A stretch of DNA of 64,000 nucleotides, taken from Bacteroidales bacterium (GTDB lineage Bacteria > Bacteroidota > Bacteroidia > Bacteroidales > F082). The stretch is from NCBI GenBank assembly GCA_016936355.1, contig JAFGYB010000055.1, positions 1 through 64,000 of the forward strand, given 5' to 3'. Below are positions 34,830-42,406 of the stretch, one piece after another (position 1 is the first letter of the stretch; every line of letters starts with the position of its first letter). The translations under genes were made by a program, and so were the position numbers. The notes below the pieces were generated by a model that saw nothing but the letters and a program-made list of their open reading frames with translations, had not been told where the DNA came from and did no database searches.

Positions 34830-35723
34830 TTATTCGAAGTCAATGTAATGGGCCGGATTCACCGGACTACCGTTGTACCACAGTTCAAAATGGAGGTGCG
34901 GCCCCGAGCTGTCTTCTCCTGAATTACCCGCAATGGCAATGGGCTCACCGGCTTTTACCACATCGCCTTCCTGTTTCAGCAGGGTGGCACAATGCTTATA
35001 CACGGAGATCAGGTTTCCGGAATGCTGGATCATGATCACGTATCCGGTTTCCAGTGTCCAGGAGGAGGCTACAACGGTTCCGTCCAGCACCGATTTAATG
35101 GCTTCATTATGAGCCGCCACGATGTCAACACCGTAATGTTTTTCCAGTGGTGAAAATTTAGAGGTCAGAATCCCATTCATGGGAGTAAAAAAGTTTTGAT
35201 TTTGGATGAGCGCATTGCTGGAAAAGAGGCTGGCAGGCTCGGGATTAGGAAAATACAGATTAAATCGGGCCTGATTCTCAAATGCAGCCCTGAAACTGCT
35301 GTCCTGTTTTGAAATATGATCAGAAATAGTATCGTAATGCCTGGCCGGAACTGCGGGTTGAAGAGCTTGGTTTTTCGGCAATGTTTTATCCTCAATAATT
35401 CGTTTCAGATTAGCGAAATAGACATTCTTTTTCTGCACATCCTGCATCAGCGAATCAATGGTTTTGTTCATCTGGTACAGTTCGTTTCGCTGCTGTCCTT
35501 CCGGATAACCAGGGATATACATTTTCAGCGGAGTGTAGGCAATGACAAAAAAAGTCAGGAAAATAAAAATGATTCCCAAACTCAAAAGCATGATGATCAC
35601 ATGCATCCGGGTCAGCCGGAACGTGAATCGTTCTTCAAAAGTGGTCTCGTTGAGAAAAACCAGACGGTAAGTGGTACGGAGCTTCTGGTACCATTTCTTG
35701 TTATTCTTCTTTTTTTCAGCCAT
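34830..35723 (-). CDS. M23 family peptidoglycan endopeptidase
   Basis: A membrane-anchored LytM-type zinc peptidase that cleaves peptide cross-links in peptidoglycan. There is one transmembrane helix (about residues 43-65) after a basic cytoplasmic start, a coiled-coil stretch (about 85-110, QMNKTIDSLMQDVQKK), and the M23 domain (about 185-290). Zinc ligands are HYGVDIVA (His, Asp) and HLHFELW (the HxH); both are intact, as is the His of SVYKHCATLL. Length is 297 residues. It is a single-gene unit with its own -7 box. Confidence 0.94.
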   Translation of the reverse strand: MAEKKKNNKKWYQKLRTTYRLVFLNETTFEERFTFRLTRMHVIIMLLSLGIIFIFLTFFVIAYTPLKMYIPGYPEGQQRNELYQMNKTIDSLMQDVQKKNVYFANLKRIIEDKTLPKNQALQPAVPARHYDTISDHISKQDSSFRAAFENQARFNLYFPNPEPASLFSSNALIQNQNFFTPMNGILTSKFSPLEKHYGVDIVAAHNEAIKSVLDGTVVASSWTLETGYVIMIQHSGNLISVYKHCATLLKQEGDVVKAGEPIAIAGNSGEDSSGPHLHFELWYNGSPVNPAHYIDFE

Positions 35724-35742
35724 TTGCGTTCGTTAGTGATCG

Positions 35743-35750
35743 CAAAGGTA
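35743..35750 (-). promoter_or_regulatory. -7 promoter box of the M23 peptidase gene
   Basis: TACCTTTG on the minus strand, 20 bases upstream of the ATG at 35723. Confidence 0.6.
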
Positions 35751-35889
35751 AGAATAAGTTTCTGGAGAAAGTTTGTTTTTCTTTGCAGACCAATTTCCTG
35801 TTGTATTTTGGGAATGATTAAATTCAACAACAAAAATTGTAACTTTTTCAAAGTTCTTGTACTAAATAATAAAACCCAAAAAAAAGATT

Positions 35890-36417
35890 GTGACCTTGAA
35901 CAAAGAAGAACAGTTTAACCTGATCATAGCAGAAAACAGTAGCCGGATCCAGCGGATTTGCAGTTATTACAATTCAGATAAGGAGGATCAGAAGGATATG
36001 GTTCAGGAAGTGCTGGTAAATATTTGGAAAAGCCTGGATAATTTCAGGGGAGAAGCGGCCATGAGCACATGGATTTACCGGATCGCCGTAAACACCTCAC
36101 TCAATTTCACAGGGAAAGCTTTCCGGCAAATGAAATTAATGGTGAATGCTGATATTGGTAACCTGAACATCATTGTTGATGATGAGGAAATAGGAAAGAA
36201 ACTTCGGCAGGAGGAAAATATGAAGCTTCTTCAAAATGAATTAAACCAGTTGTCGGTGATTGATAAGGCCCTGATGTCACTGGTTCTGGAAGGCCTCAGT
36301 ATGAAAGAGATTGCAGATATTATCGGAATCACAGAACCGAATGTAAAAGTCAAAATTCACCGGGTTAAATCACAGCTTAGAGTAAAACTGAAAGGAAGAA
36401 ACAATGAACACAAATAA
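35890..36417 (+). CDS. ECF-type RNA polymerase sigma factor
   Basis: An extracytoplasmic-function sigma factor of 175 residues. Region 2 is DMVQEVLVNIWKSLDNFRGEAAMSTWIYRIAVN (about residues 35-70), and region 4 is LEGLSMKEIADIIGITEPNVKVKIHRVKSQLRVKL (about 135-170) with a clear helix-turn-helix. It starts at GTG; no ATG lies nearby. The next gene overlaps its end by 14 bases and encodes a membrane protein, the position usually held by an anti-sigma factor. The promoter it recognises cannot be told from this window. Confidence 0.93.
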   Translation: MTLNKEEQFNLIIAENSSRIQRICSYYNSDKEDQKDMVQEVLVNIWKSLDNFRGEAAMSTWIYRIAVNTSLNFTGKAFRQMKLMVNADIGNLNIIVDDEEIGKKLRQEENMKLLQNELNQLSVIDKALMSLVLEGLSMKEIADIIGITEPNVKVKIHRVKSQLRVKLKGRNNEHK

Positions 36418-36940
36418 CAAACAGAAACTGTCGTTAGAACAATTATTGCGGAACCTGAAAGACGAAGACGCAAATCATGCCACGGTTATAAAACGGTTTC
36501 AGTATATCTATGTGGTCTTCTTCATTTTTTATGCCATCATAACAACGCTGGTCTATGTTTTTGAAAGAGATCTCAGGATGCTCCTGAGCGGGGTGAGCTT
36601 TATGAGTTCCTTCATCATCCTTGCCGTTCTTTTCAGAAAGTATTACAAGGAATACCGGTTTGTCGATTATTCATTGCCTACGTTGCTGCTGTTGAAACGC
36701 GCAGCATCCCGGTATCAGCTTTTTCAAACCAAAGCTTTGTGGCTGCTGGTAGCTTTTGGCTTTATGGACGTTGCTTTGACTTTGAATATGCAGCCCCGAG
36801 TATCGCCATGGATCGTTCAGATCATTATCTTGGCTACCCTTTTGGTGGCGCTTGTCATCGGAATAATCCGCTGGTGGTATAAATACAAACCACTCCTCGA
36901 CAATACGCGGCGTTTGATTTCCGAAATTGAAACGGATTAA
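36404..36940 (+). CDS. Multi-pass membrane protein paired with ECF sigma factor
   Basis: A 178-residue protein with an N-terminal cytoplasmic stretch (1-30, polar, LEQLLRNLKDEDANH) and about four transmembrane segments (approximately 34-54, 60-78, 108-124 and 130-150), then a charged C-terminus. No known anti-sigma domain (zinc-binding or FecR-type) is visible. Because it overlaps the sigma gene by 14 bases, it is a plausible membrane-bound regulator of that factor. This role is inferred from position only. Related four-helix partners are seen with other Bacteroidota sigma factors, as far as I recall. Confidence 0.78.
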   Translation: MNTNNKQKLSLEQLLRNLKDEDANHATVIKRFQYIYVVFFIFYAIITTLVYVFERDLRMLLSGVSFMSSFIILAVLFRKYYKEYRFVDYSLPTLLLLKRAASRYQLFQTKALWLLVAFGFMDVALTLNMQPRVSPWIVQIIILATLLVALVIGIIRWWYKYKPLLDNTRRLISEIETD

Positions 36941-36994
36941 CAGGGATTCCGGATAAAAAAGAAAAGGCTTACTGCTGCCGAGCTGATAATTCTT

Positions 36995-37002
36995 TAAATT
37001 TG
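36995..37002 (+). promoter_or_regulatory. -7 promoter box of porW
   Basis: TAAATTTG fits TAnnTTTG and lies 57 bases before the TTG start at 37059. Confidence 0.5.
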
Positions 37003-37058
37003 CTTTTCGACGAAAATAATTTGCTGGATTTTCAGTTTAATAATCAAAGAATTCTTTT

Positions 37059-39731
37059 TTGAAAACATCAGTATTTCATCGTTTTATTGGTTTATTCCTG
37101 ATGGTGGCGGTGGTTTGGGTCCTGAATGGGTGTTCCACGCAGCGCAATTCGGCCCTGTCCCGTATGTATCACAAGCTTACCAGTCATTATAATGTCTACT
37201 GGAATGGCGAGCAGAGTTATAAAAAAGGATTTGATTTTATTCAACAGCATGTCCGGGATGACTACAACCGGGTGTTGCCTGTGTTTAATTATGGTGATAA
37301 GAAACTGGCACAACAGGTAAAACCTCAAATGGAACGGGCCATCAAAAAAGCTTCACTCACCATTCAGGAACATTCTATGGTGTTCAACGGGAAAGAAGAA
37401 ATTCCTTGGGTGGGCCGGAGTTATCTGCTCATGGGCAGGGCTCATTTTCTGGATCAAAATTACATTGCAGCTCGTCGGGTGTTCGACTTTATTTCCAAAC
37501 AATATGCACATCAGCCGTTTCAGTATGTGGCTATGTTGTGGCTTTCAAAAACGTATATCGCCGAAGGTTCTTATGAAAAAGCGCAGGCCCAGCTGAATTT
37601 ACTGCGTAGCCTTAAAGAAGAAATTAATTTCCCGTTGTCGGTTAAGAAACAAATGCCTTTGGTGGAAGCCAATCTGTATATTGCCATGAAGGATTATGAA
37701 ACGGCATACGGATTTCTGGAGCAGGCACTGAAAACCTGTTCTGGTCGCGATCAGTGTACACGTGTCCTTTTTATTCTGGGGCAGATCAATCAACGGGAAG
37801 CGCATTATCAGTTAGCAACCAATTATTACAAAAAGGTAATCAAAAGAAATCCGGTTTTTCAGATGTCATTCGAAGCCCGGTTGCGACTGGCTACCAGTTA
37901 TGATTCCACCCATCAGGATTTGAAATTTGTTCAGAAAACCCTCGGGCACATGGCCAAAAGCCATATGTATCAATCCTACCTCGGGCAAATTTATTATGCC
38001 ATGGCACAGGTGGCCGAACGCAGTCGTCAGGATTCGTTGATGGTATTTGAGTTGCGGAGGTCGGTAGCAGCCTCGGCTAAAGACAACACACAAAGAGCCG
38101 TTGCTTCGCTGAAACTGGCCAAAGTGTATTTTGCAAAGGGGGATTATTTACAGTCCAAGGCCTATTACGATACTACACTGATGTCGTTGGCCAAAACCGA
38201 TCCCGAATACGCCGAACTCGAAAAAACAGCTTCGGTGCTGACGGAACTTTCTGGATACTTGACTACAATTCATACACAGGACAGCCTGCAGCGGATTTCG
38301 TATATGGATACCGCTAAGCTGTATGCGCTTATAGATCAAAAAATTATCCGGTTCAGAAAGCAAAAAGCGGAACAACAGCAACAGCAAAACCAGCCGCTTC
38401 CCCAGCAGGCAACACCCCCCGCAGATTATACTCAAAGCAGCGGCGGATGGTATTTTTACAATAATGTAACCCGAACCAAAGGGTATAATGATTTCATCAG
38501 CCGTTGGGGTCAGCGGAAGTCGCGGGACCTGTGGTTTTTGAATGCGCAGTCGGGAGATCTTTCCACACCAACACACGCAATGGCTACAGAAAATCAACAG
38601 CAAAGCGTTTCCTCATCTAATCAAGGAACCAACAACAAAGCTGTTCTTGCCGAAACTCCATTGTCAAATAATCCTGAAAGCAGGGCTTATTACCTAAAAA
38701 ACATCCCCAGGGGTACACAGGCCATGCAGCATTCTGATTCATTGATGATGGATGCATACGAAAATGCCGGTTTCCTGTATCTGGATGCACTGCACGATAC
38801 AGTCAGTGCCCTGCAGATGTATCAAAGCTTTTTGCAACGGTTCCCGGAAAGCAGGAAAAAACTCCAGATGTGGTACACGTTGTATTCTTTGTATTCTGCC
38901 AAAAAAGACACAAGCAAAGCTGAGCAATACAAAAACCTGATTGTTCGGAATTATCCCAATACGTTGTATGCAAAAGTGGTTCAGAACCCCGAATATTATA
39001 AAACACTGGTCAGCGATCAGAAGAAGGTACAGGATCTGTATGCCCGTGCTTACAGGGCTTTTGAAAACGAACAGTATTACCGGGTGATTGATTACGCAGA
39101 CCGAGCCGACCAGAGTTACGCTTCCGATAGCTTACTCATGCCCAAGTTCCTCTTTTTAAAGGCTGCTTCGCTGGGCAAAGTGGAGGTTCCCGACTCCATG
39201 TATACAGCCATGCAGTCGCTGATAAAGCATTATCCGAAAAGTGATCTGGTTCCCCGTGCCCGTGCGGTGATCAAAATGTTGCAACTGGAATACGGGATCG
39301 GTATTTCACCCGCCGAAAGAGCTGCCTTGCTGGCCAAACAAAAGAACAAAACAGGAGCAGGCCCGTTTACCTTCGATCCCAAGGCCCCACAGCAAATCAT
39401 GCTGGTGGTAAACCGACAACAGATTCAGATCAACGCACTGGAAGTGCGCTTGTCCGACTTCAACAATAAGTATTTCCGTTCGGCCAAATTGAGAATCAGA
39501 AGTTTGGAACTGAACAGGGAATATTCTCTGATTTTGGTGCAACAATTTCTGAATGCGGATGCCGCACAAACCTATTACAATGTCCTAAAAACGGATAATT
39601 ACGTATTTTCAGGGATGAATCCGAAACTTTACACGCTGTTTATTATCTCTTTAAAAAATTATCCCTTATTTTACAGGGACAAAAACCTGGATAGCTACAG
39701 GGAATTTTTTAAAACGAACTATAAGGAATAG
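37059..39731 (+). CDS. porW: T9SS accessory TPR lipoprotein PorW/SprE
   Basis: An outer-membrane-associated lipoprotein required for type IX secretion and, in gliding species, motility. The signal peptide ends VLNGC (Cys25). The mature N-terminus has the family's conserved block SRMYHKLTSHYNVYWNGEQSYKKG followed by DDYNRVLPVFNYG, then TPR-like helical repeats through about residue 770 (AARRVFDFISKQYAHQPFQYVAMLWLSK; HYQLATNYYKKVIKRNPVF). A low-complexity Gln-rich insert lies at about 430-455. The 890-residue length is typical. Start is TTG (MKTSVFHRF); no in-frame ATG gives a full signal peptide. It fits the T9SS tails found elsewhere in the window. Confidence 0.88.
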   Translation: MKTSVFHRFIGLFLMVAVVWVLNGCSTQRNSALSRMYHKLTSHYNVYWNGEQSYKKGFDFIQQHVRDDYNRVLPVFNYGDKKLAQQVKPQMERAIKKASLTIQEHSMVFNGKEEIPWVGRSYLLMGRAHFLDQNYIAARRVFDFISKQYAHQPFQYVAMLWLSKTYIAEGSYEKAQAQLNLLRSLKEEINFPLSVKKQMPLVEANLYIAMKDYETAYGFLEQALKTCSGRDQCTRVLFILGQINQREAHYQLATNYYKKVIKRNPVFQMSFEARLRLATSYDSTHQDLKFVQKTLGHMAKSHMYQSYLGQIYYAMAQVAERSRQDSLMVFELRRSVAASAKDNTQRAVASLKLAKVYFAKGDYLQSKAYYDTTLMSLAKTDPEYAELEKTASVLTELSGYLTTIHTQDSLQRISYMDTAKLYALIDQKIIRFRKQKAEQQQQQNQPLPQQATPPADYTQSSGGWYFYNNVTRTKGYNDFISRWGQRKSRDLWFLNAQSGDLSTPTHAMATENQQQSVSSSNQGTNNKAVLAETPLSNNPESRAYYLKNIPRGTQAMQHSDSLMMDAYENAGFLYLDALHDTVSALQMYQSFLQRFPESRKKLQMWYTLYSLYSAKKDTSKAEQYKNLIVRNYPNTLYAKVVQNPEYYKTLVSDQKKVQDLYARAYRAFENEQYYRVIDYADRADQSYASDSLLMPKFLFLKAASLGKVEVPDSMYTAMQSLIKHYPKSDLVPRARAVIKMLQLEYGIGISPAERAALLAKQKNKTGAGPFTFDPKAPQQIMLVVNRQQIQINALEVRLSDFNNKYFRSAKLRIRSLELNREYSLILVQQFLNADAAQTYYNVLKTDNYVFSGMNPKLYTLFIISLKNYPLFYRDKNLDSYREFFKTNYKE

Positions 39732-39748
39732 GACAAAAACAGAAGGAA

Positions 39749-40153
39749 ATGAAAAAAAGTACGAATGGCGATGCACCCATGCGCAATATGATGGCCCGGG
39801 GAACTCGATTGTCCGGAGATATTGATACCGAAGGAGACATACGGATTGACGGACATTTTACTGGAAAGATTAATGCCAGGGGCAAGGTAGTCATTGGTGC
39901 TGAAGGCTACGTGGAAGGTCAGGTTGACTGTAAAAGCATTGATGTATCAGGCAGGTTAAAAGCCACTGTGGTAGCTGAGGAAATTACAGTATTGAAAAGT
40001 ACGGCCCGGGTGGAAGGAGACATCCTTACCCCGAAGATTTCCATTGAGCCGGGAGCCGTTTTTGAAGGACATTGTAAAATGGATTCTTCAGAAAAACAAT
40101 TGGATGAAAAACCAAAAAGACACATCCAAAAAAGCGAAGCCCGATCCGCTTAA
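39749..40153 (+). CDS. Bactofilin
   Basis: A polymer-forming cytoskeletal protein of the bactofilin family (DUF583). The 134-residue protein has the repeated beta-helix core (about 18-110) with regular Gly/Asp/hydrophobic spacing: TRLSGDIDTEGDIRIDGHFTGKI, GKVVIGAEGYVEGQVDCKSIDVSGRL, ARVEGDILTPKISIEPGAVFEG. Short disordered tails flank the core. In many bacteria bactofilins organise local wall growth, consistent with the M23 and mre genes in the wider window. It follows porW by 17 bases and overlaps the AtpZ gene by 50. Confidence 0.94.
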   Translation: MKKSTNGDAPMRNMMARGTRLSGDIDTEGDIRIDGHFTGKINARGKVVIGAEGYVEGQVDCKSIDVSGRLKATVVAEEITVLKSTARVEGDILTPKISIEPGAVFEGHCKMDSSEKQLDEKPKRHIQKSEARSA

Positions 40154-40343
40154 AACCTACGCTGCCTATTCATCACTGGGCATCCAGATGGTGCTGATTA
40201 TTTTGGCAGGGGCATTCGGCGGCCGGGAGCTGGACAAAGTTGTTTCATGGGAATTTCCTGTATTTACCCTAAGTCTGACTATATTTGCACTGATATTGGC
40301 CATGCTGCTTTTTATCAAAGAACTGTTCAGAAAAAATAAATAA
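40104..40343 (+). CDS. AtpZ/AtpI family protein
   Basis: A small two-helix inner-membrane protein linked to F-type ATP synthase (AtpI/AtpZ family), proposed to help c-ring assembly or cation transport. With ATG 40104 it has 79 residues: polar N-terminus, first helix YSSLGIQMVLIILAGAFGGRELDK (about 20-40), second helix FTLSLTIFALILAMLLFIKELF. The ORF track starts 20 residues earlier in sequence out of keeping with the family. It overlaps the bactofilin gene by 50 bases. The core ATP synthase genes that normally follow are absent here. Confidence 0.85.
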   Translation: MKNQKDTSKKAKPDPLKTYAAYSSLGIQMVLIILAGAFGGRELDKVVSWEFPVFTLSLTIFALILAMLLFIKELFRKNK

Positions 40344-40367
40344 CCAGACTATAGAGAAGTTGTTATC

Positions 40368-40748
40368 ATGAAAAATGTCCGACTGAGTTTGTCGTTTCAT
40401 ATTACCCTTTTTACTTTCCTGATGGCAGCACTTTCCCTGCTTGTTCAACTGGGAGTCCCACAGGTGAAGATTTCTCCGACTTATCCTTTTATTCTGATTT
40501 TCTTTTTTCTGGCTACCTGGGTCATTCTGCTCATCCTTGAGAAGAGTTTTCGTTCAAAACTCAGCCGCTTTGCCAATGCCTATATGCTGGTCAATTTTGT
40601 TAAACTAATCCTGTTTTCCGGTGTTATTGCTGTATACGCATTGAGCAATAAGGAAGATGCAGTTTCGTTTGTGATTACCTTTTTTGTGTACTATATCTTT
40701 TTCACTCTTTTTGAAGTGGTGGAGCTGAGGCAACTCAATACCCGGTAA
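40368..40748 (+). CDS. Small four-helix membrane protein, AtpI-like
   Basis: A 126-residue hydrophobic protein with about four transmembrane segments (approximately 10-28, 37-56, 66-92 and 98-118). It follows AtpZ by 24 bases, the position that in Bacteroidota ATP synthase clusters is held by an AtpI-like protein before atpB. I identify it by position and topology rather than by a firm motif. No atpB follows; the next gene is greA after a 320-base gap. Confidence 0.7.
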   Translation: MKNVRLSLSFHITLFTFLMAALSLLVQLGVPQVKISPTYPFILIFFFLATWVILLILEKSFRSKLSRFANAYMLVNFVKLILFSGVIAVYALSNKEDAVSFVITFFVYYIFFTLFEVVELRQLNTR

Positions 40749-40834
40749 AAGATTTTTATCAAAGCGGTGGAAGTTTGAACGAAATAGCTTATCTTAGACA
40801 CACTAATTTTTAAATTTTAAGTTGAAAACGGGGA

Positions 40835-40858
40835 CTGAGAAACGCATAAGTTTCTCAG
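40835..40858. repeat. Perfect 9-bp stem with 6-base loop
   Basis: CTGAGAAAC - GCATAA - GTTTCTCAG. It sits about 87 bases after the AtpI-like gene and has no T-run, so it may be a processing or stability hairpin rather than a terminator. Confidence 0.75.
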
Positions 40859-41002
40859 CGTAAAAATTAACCAGATCTGAACACAGATACATATCCGGAA
40901 TCCTTCAAAAAGCTTGTAAAAATGTGTAAATTAATTTTTTATAGGGAACGTGTTTTGAACTATGCCGGGGTGAACTGTGTATTTTCATTGGACTAATTTT
41001 TG

Positions 41003-41010
41003 TATTTTTG
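41003..41010 (+). promoter_or_regulatory. -7 promoter box of greA
   Basis: TATTTTTG fits TAnnTTTG and lies 62 bases before the ATG at 41072, leaving room for a structured leader of about 55 bases. Confidence 0.65.
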
Positions 41011-41018
41011 CAGGCCGA

Positions 41019-41050
41019 AAGACCTCTTATGGGGGTCTTTTATCTTTTTA
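41019..41050 (+). terminator. Leader hairpin of greA, candidate attenuator
   Basis: AAAGACC, loop TCTTATGGG, GGTCTTT, then TATCTTTTTATTG. It begins within ten bases of the expected transcription start and ends about 22 bases before the greA ATG, so some transcripts may stop here. Confidence 0.6.
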
Positions 41051-41071
41051 TTGACTTCAAAAACAAAGAAT

Positions 41072-41545
41072 ATGGCAGAATCAAGGTATTTTACAGAAGA
41101 AGGATTACAAAAACTGCGTGACGAACTGGAACAACTGACCACCGTGGAGCGAAAACAAATTTCCGAGGCTATTGCCGAGGCCCGCGACAAAGGTGATTTG
41201 TCTGAGAATGCTGAATACGATGCCGCCAAAGAAGCACAGGGGTTGCTGGAGTTGAAGATTTCCAAACTGCAGGATCTGATCAGTAACGCACGCATTATTG
41301 ATGAATCAAAAATGGACAAATCGAAGGTGTTGATCCTGTCCACCGTAAAAGTAAAAAACGCGAAAAACGGAGCCATCATGTCCTATACACTGGTTCCCGA
41401 AAAGGAAGCCGACCTGAAAACCGGAAAAATCTCCGTGAATTCACCCATTGCCAAGGGGTTGTTGGGGAAAACTGTGGGAGAAAAAGCAGAGATTCCTGTA
41501 CCCGCCGGTACAGTGCAGCTGGAAATTGTTGACATTTCGCGATAA
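41072..41545 (+). CDS. greA: Transcription elongation factor GreA
   Basis: Rescues backtracked RNA polymerase by stimulating cleavage of the nascent RNA. The 157-residue protein has the N-terminal coiled coil (about 1-75) with the acidic tip RDKGDLSENAEYDAAKEAQ, containing the two acidic residues that reach into the polymerase active site, and a C-terminal FKBP-like domain (SPIAKGLLGKTVGEKAEIPVPAG). The track starts 24 residues earlier, before the promoter box; ATG 41072 (MAESRYFTEEGLQKL) is the family's normal start. Its leader contains a terminator-like hairpin. Confidence 0.96.
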   Translation: MAESRYFTEEGLQKLRDELEQLTTVERKQISEAIAEARDKGDLSENAEYDAAKEAQGLLELKISKLQDLISNARIIDESKMDKSKVLILSTVKVKNAKNGAIMSYTLVPEKEADLKTGKISVNSPIAKGLLGKTVGEKAEIPVPAGTVQLEIVDISR

Positions 41546-41592
41546 CATAAATATGAATTAGTACTTTTAGTCTGACTTCAAAAACAAAACAA

Positions 41593-41994
41593 ATGGCTAC
41601 CATCTTCACCAAAATTGTCAACGGGGAAATTCCTTCTTATAAAATTGCAGAAACGGAAGACTACTATGCCTTTCTGGACATCAATCCGCTGGCCAAGGGG
41701 CATACACTGGTGATTCCCAAACAGGAAGTCGATTATATCCTGGATATGGATGATGAATTACTGAAAGGACTGATGGTGTTTGCCAAAAAAGTGGGTAAGG
41801 CCATCGAATCGGTGATTGAATGCAAGCGCATGGGTATTACGGTGATCGGACTGGAAGTGCCGCACACACATGTTCACCTCATTCCGATCAATACCATTTA
41901 CGATATGGATTTCAAGCAACCCAAACTGAAGTTTGCCCAGGAAGAATTCGAACACATTGCCGATCAGATCCGAACGGCATACAATCAATTGTAA
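41593..41994 (+). CDS. HIT family nucleotide hydrolase
   Basis: A histidine-triad protein, probably hydrolysing nucleoside phosphoramidates or dinucleotides. The triad is HTHVHLIPI (about residue 95), with FLDINPLAKGHTLVIPKQEV typical of the HINT/Fhit group. The 133-residue length is normal. Its leader shares 16 identical bases with that of greA (TGACTTCAAAAACAAA), and it follows greA by 47 bases, so both may be transcribed together. It ends at a strong terminator. Confidence 0.94.
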   Translation: MATIFTKIVNGEIPSYKIAETEDYYAFLDINPLAKGHTLVIPKQEVDYILDMDDELLKGLMVFAKKVGKAIESVIECKRMGITVIGLEVPHTHVHLIPINTIYDMDFKQPKLKFAQEEFEHIADQIRTAYNQL

Positions 41995-42002
41995 GAAATT
42001 TC

Positions 42003-42030
42003 AAGCGGTCTCAAAAGGGCCGCTTTTTTT
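42003..42030 (+). terminator. Intrinsic terminator after HIT gene
   Basis: AAGCGG and CCGCTT, extended inward by TC/GG pairs, with a short loop and seven Ts. Confidence 0.85.
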
Positions 42031-42406
42031 GTCTGTATTCTCTCCCGCTCCTGCCGGTCTTCGTTAATGCTGAAGGAAAATTTTCTAGATTCTGAACACT
42101 TGATTCGTTACACCATCTATTAATCAGATACTTTAGTGCATAATGTGATCGGATGGAGTGCCTGCACACGGTGTTTTCATATTTCAATACCTTTTATCCG
42201 CAAAACTGTTACCTTAGTGGCATTGAAACCAAAATGAAAAAGAATGACAACCACATCAATGTTCTCATAGTCGTTTGAGAAAACCAAAGACATTAATGTA
42301 TTTTGAAGATAATGAATGAGTTGTCAATGTGTAGGAACGATAACATTCGACCGAAAAACACGTACCAGTGATTGTTAAACAACCAAAGTGCAGTAAAATC
42401 AAACAG
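42031..42406. other. Intergenic region before the BNR lipoprotein
   Basis: Nothing certain. A near-consensus -7 box (TACCTTAG) near 42210 is followed by a 14-codon reading frame at 42234-42278 (MKKNDNHINVLIVV), which resembles the first strand of a response regulator. The AT-rich patch with the two lipoproteins begins here. Confidence 0.4.

Larger units (their letters stand above)
40749..41071. other. Intergenic region and greA leader
   Basis: No gene. It holds a perfect stem CTGAGAAAC/GTTTCTCAG (40835-40858), the greA -7 box (41003-41010) and a terminator-like hairpin in the greA leader. The listed ORF start at 41000 lies before the promoter and is not the real start. Confidence 0.65.

Noticed and set aside
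35316-35918. 200-codon ORF on the plus strand
   Set aside because: Antisense to the M23 peptidase gene and running into the sigma factor promoter; no domain features.
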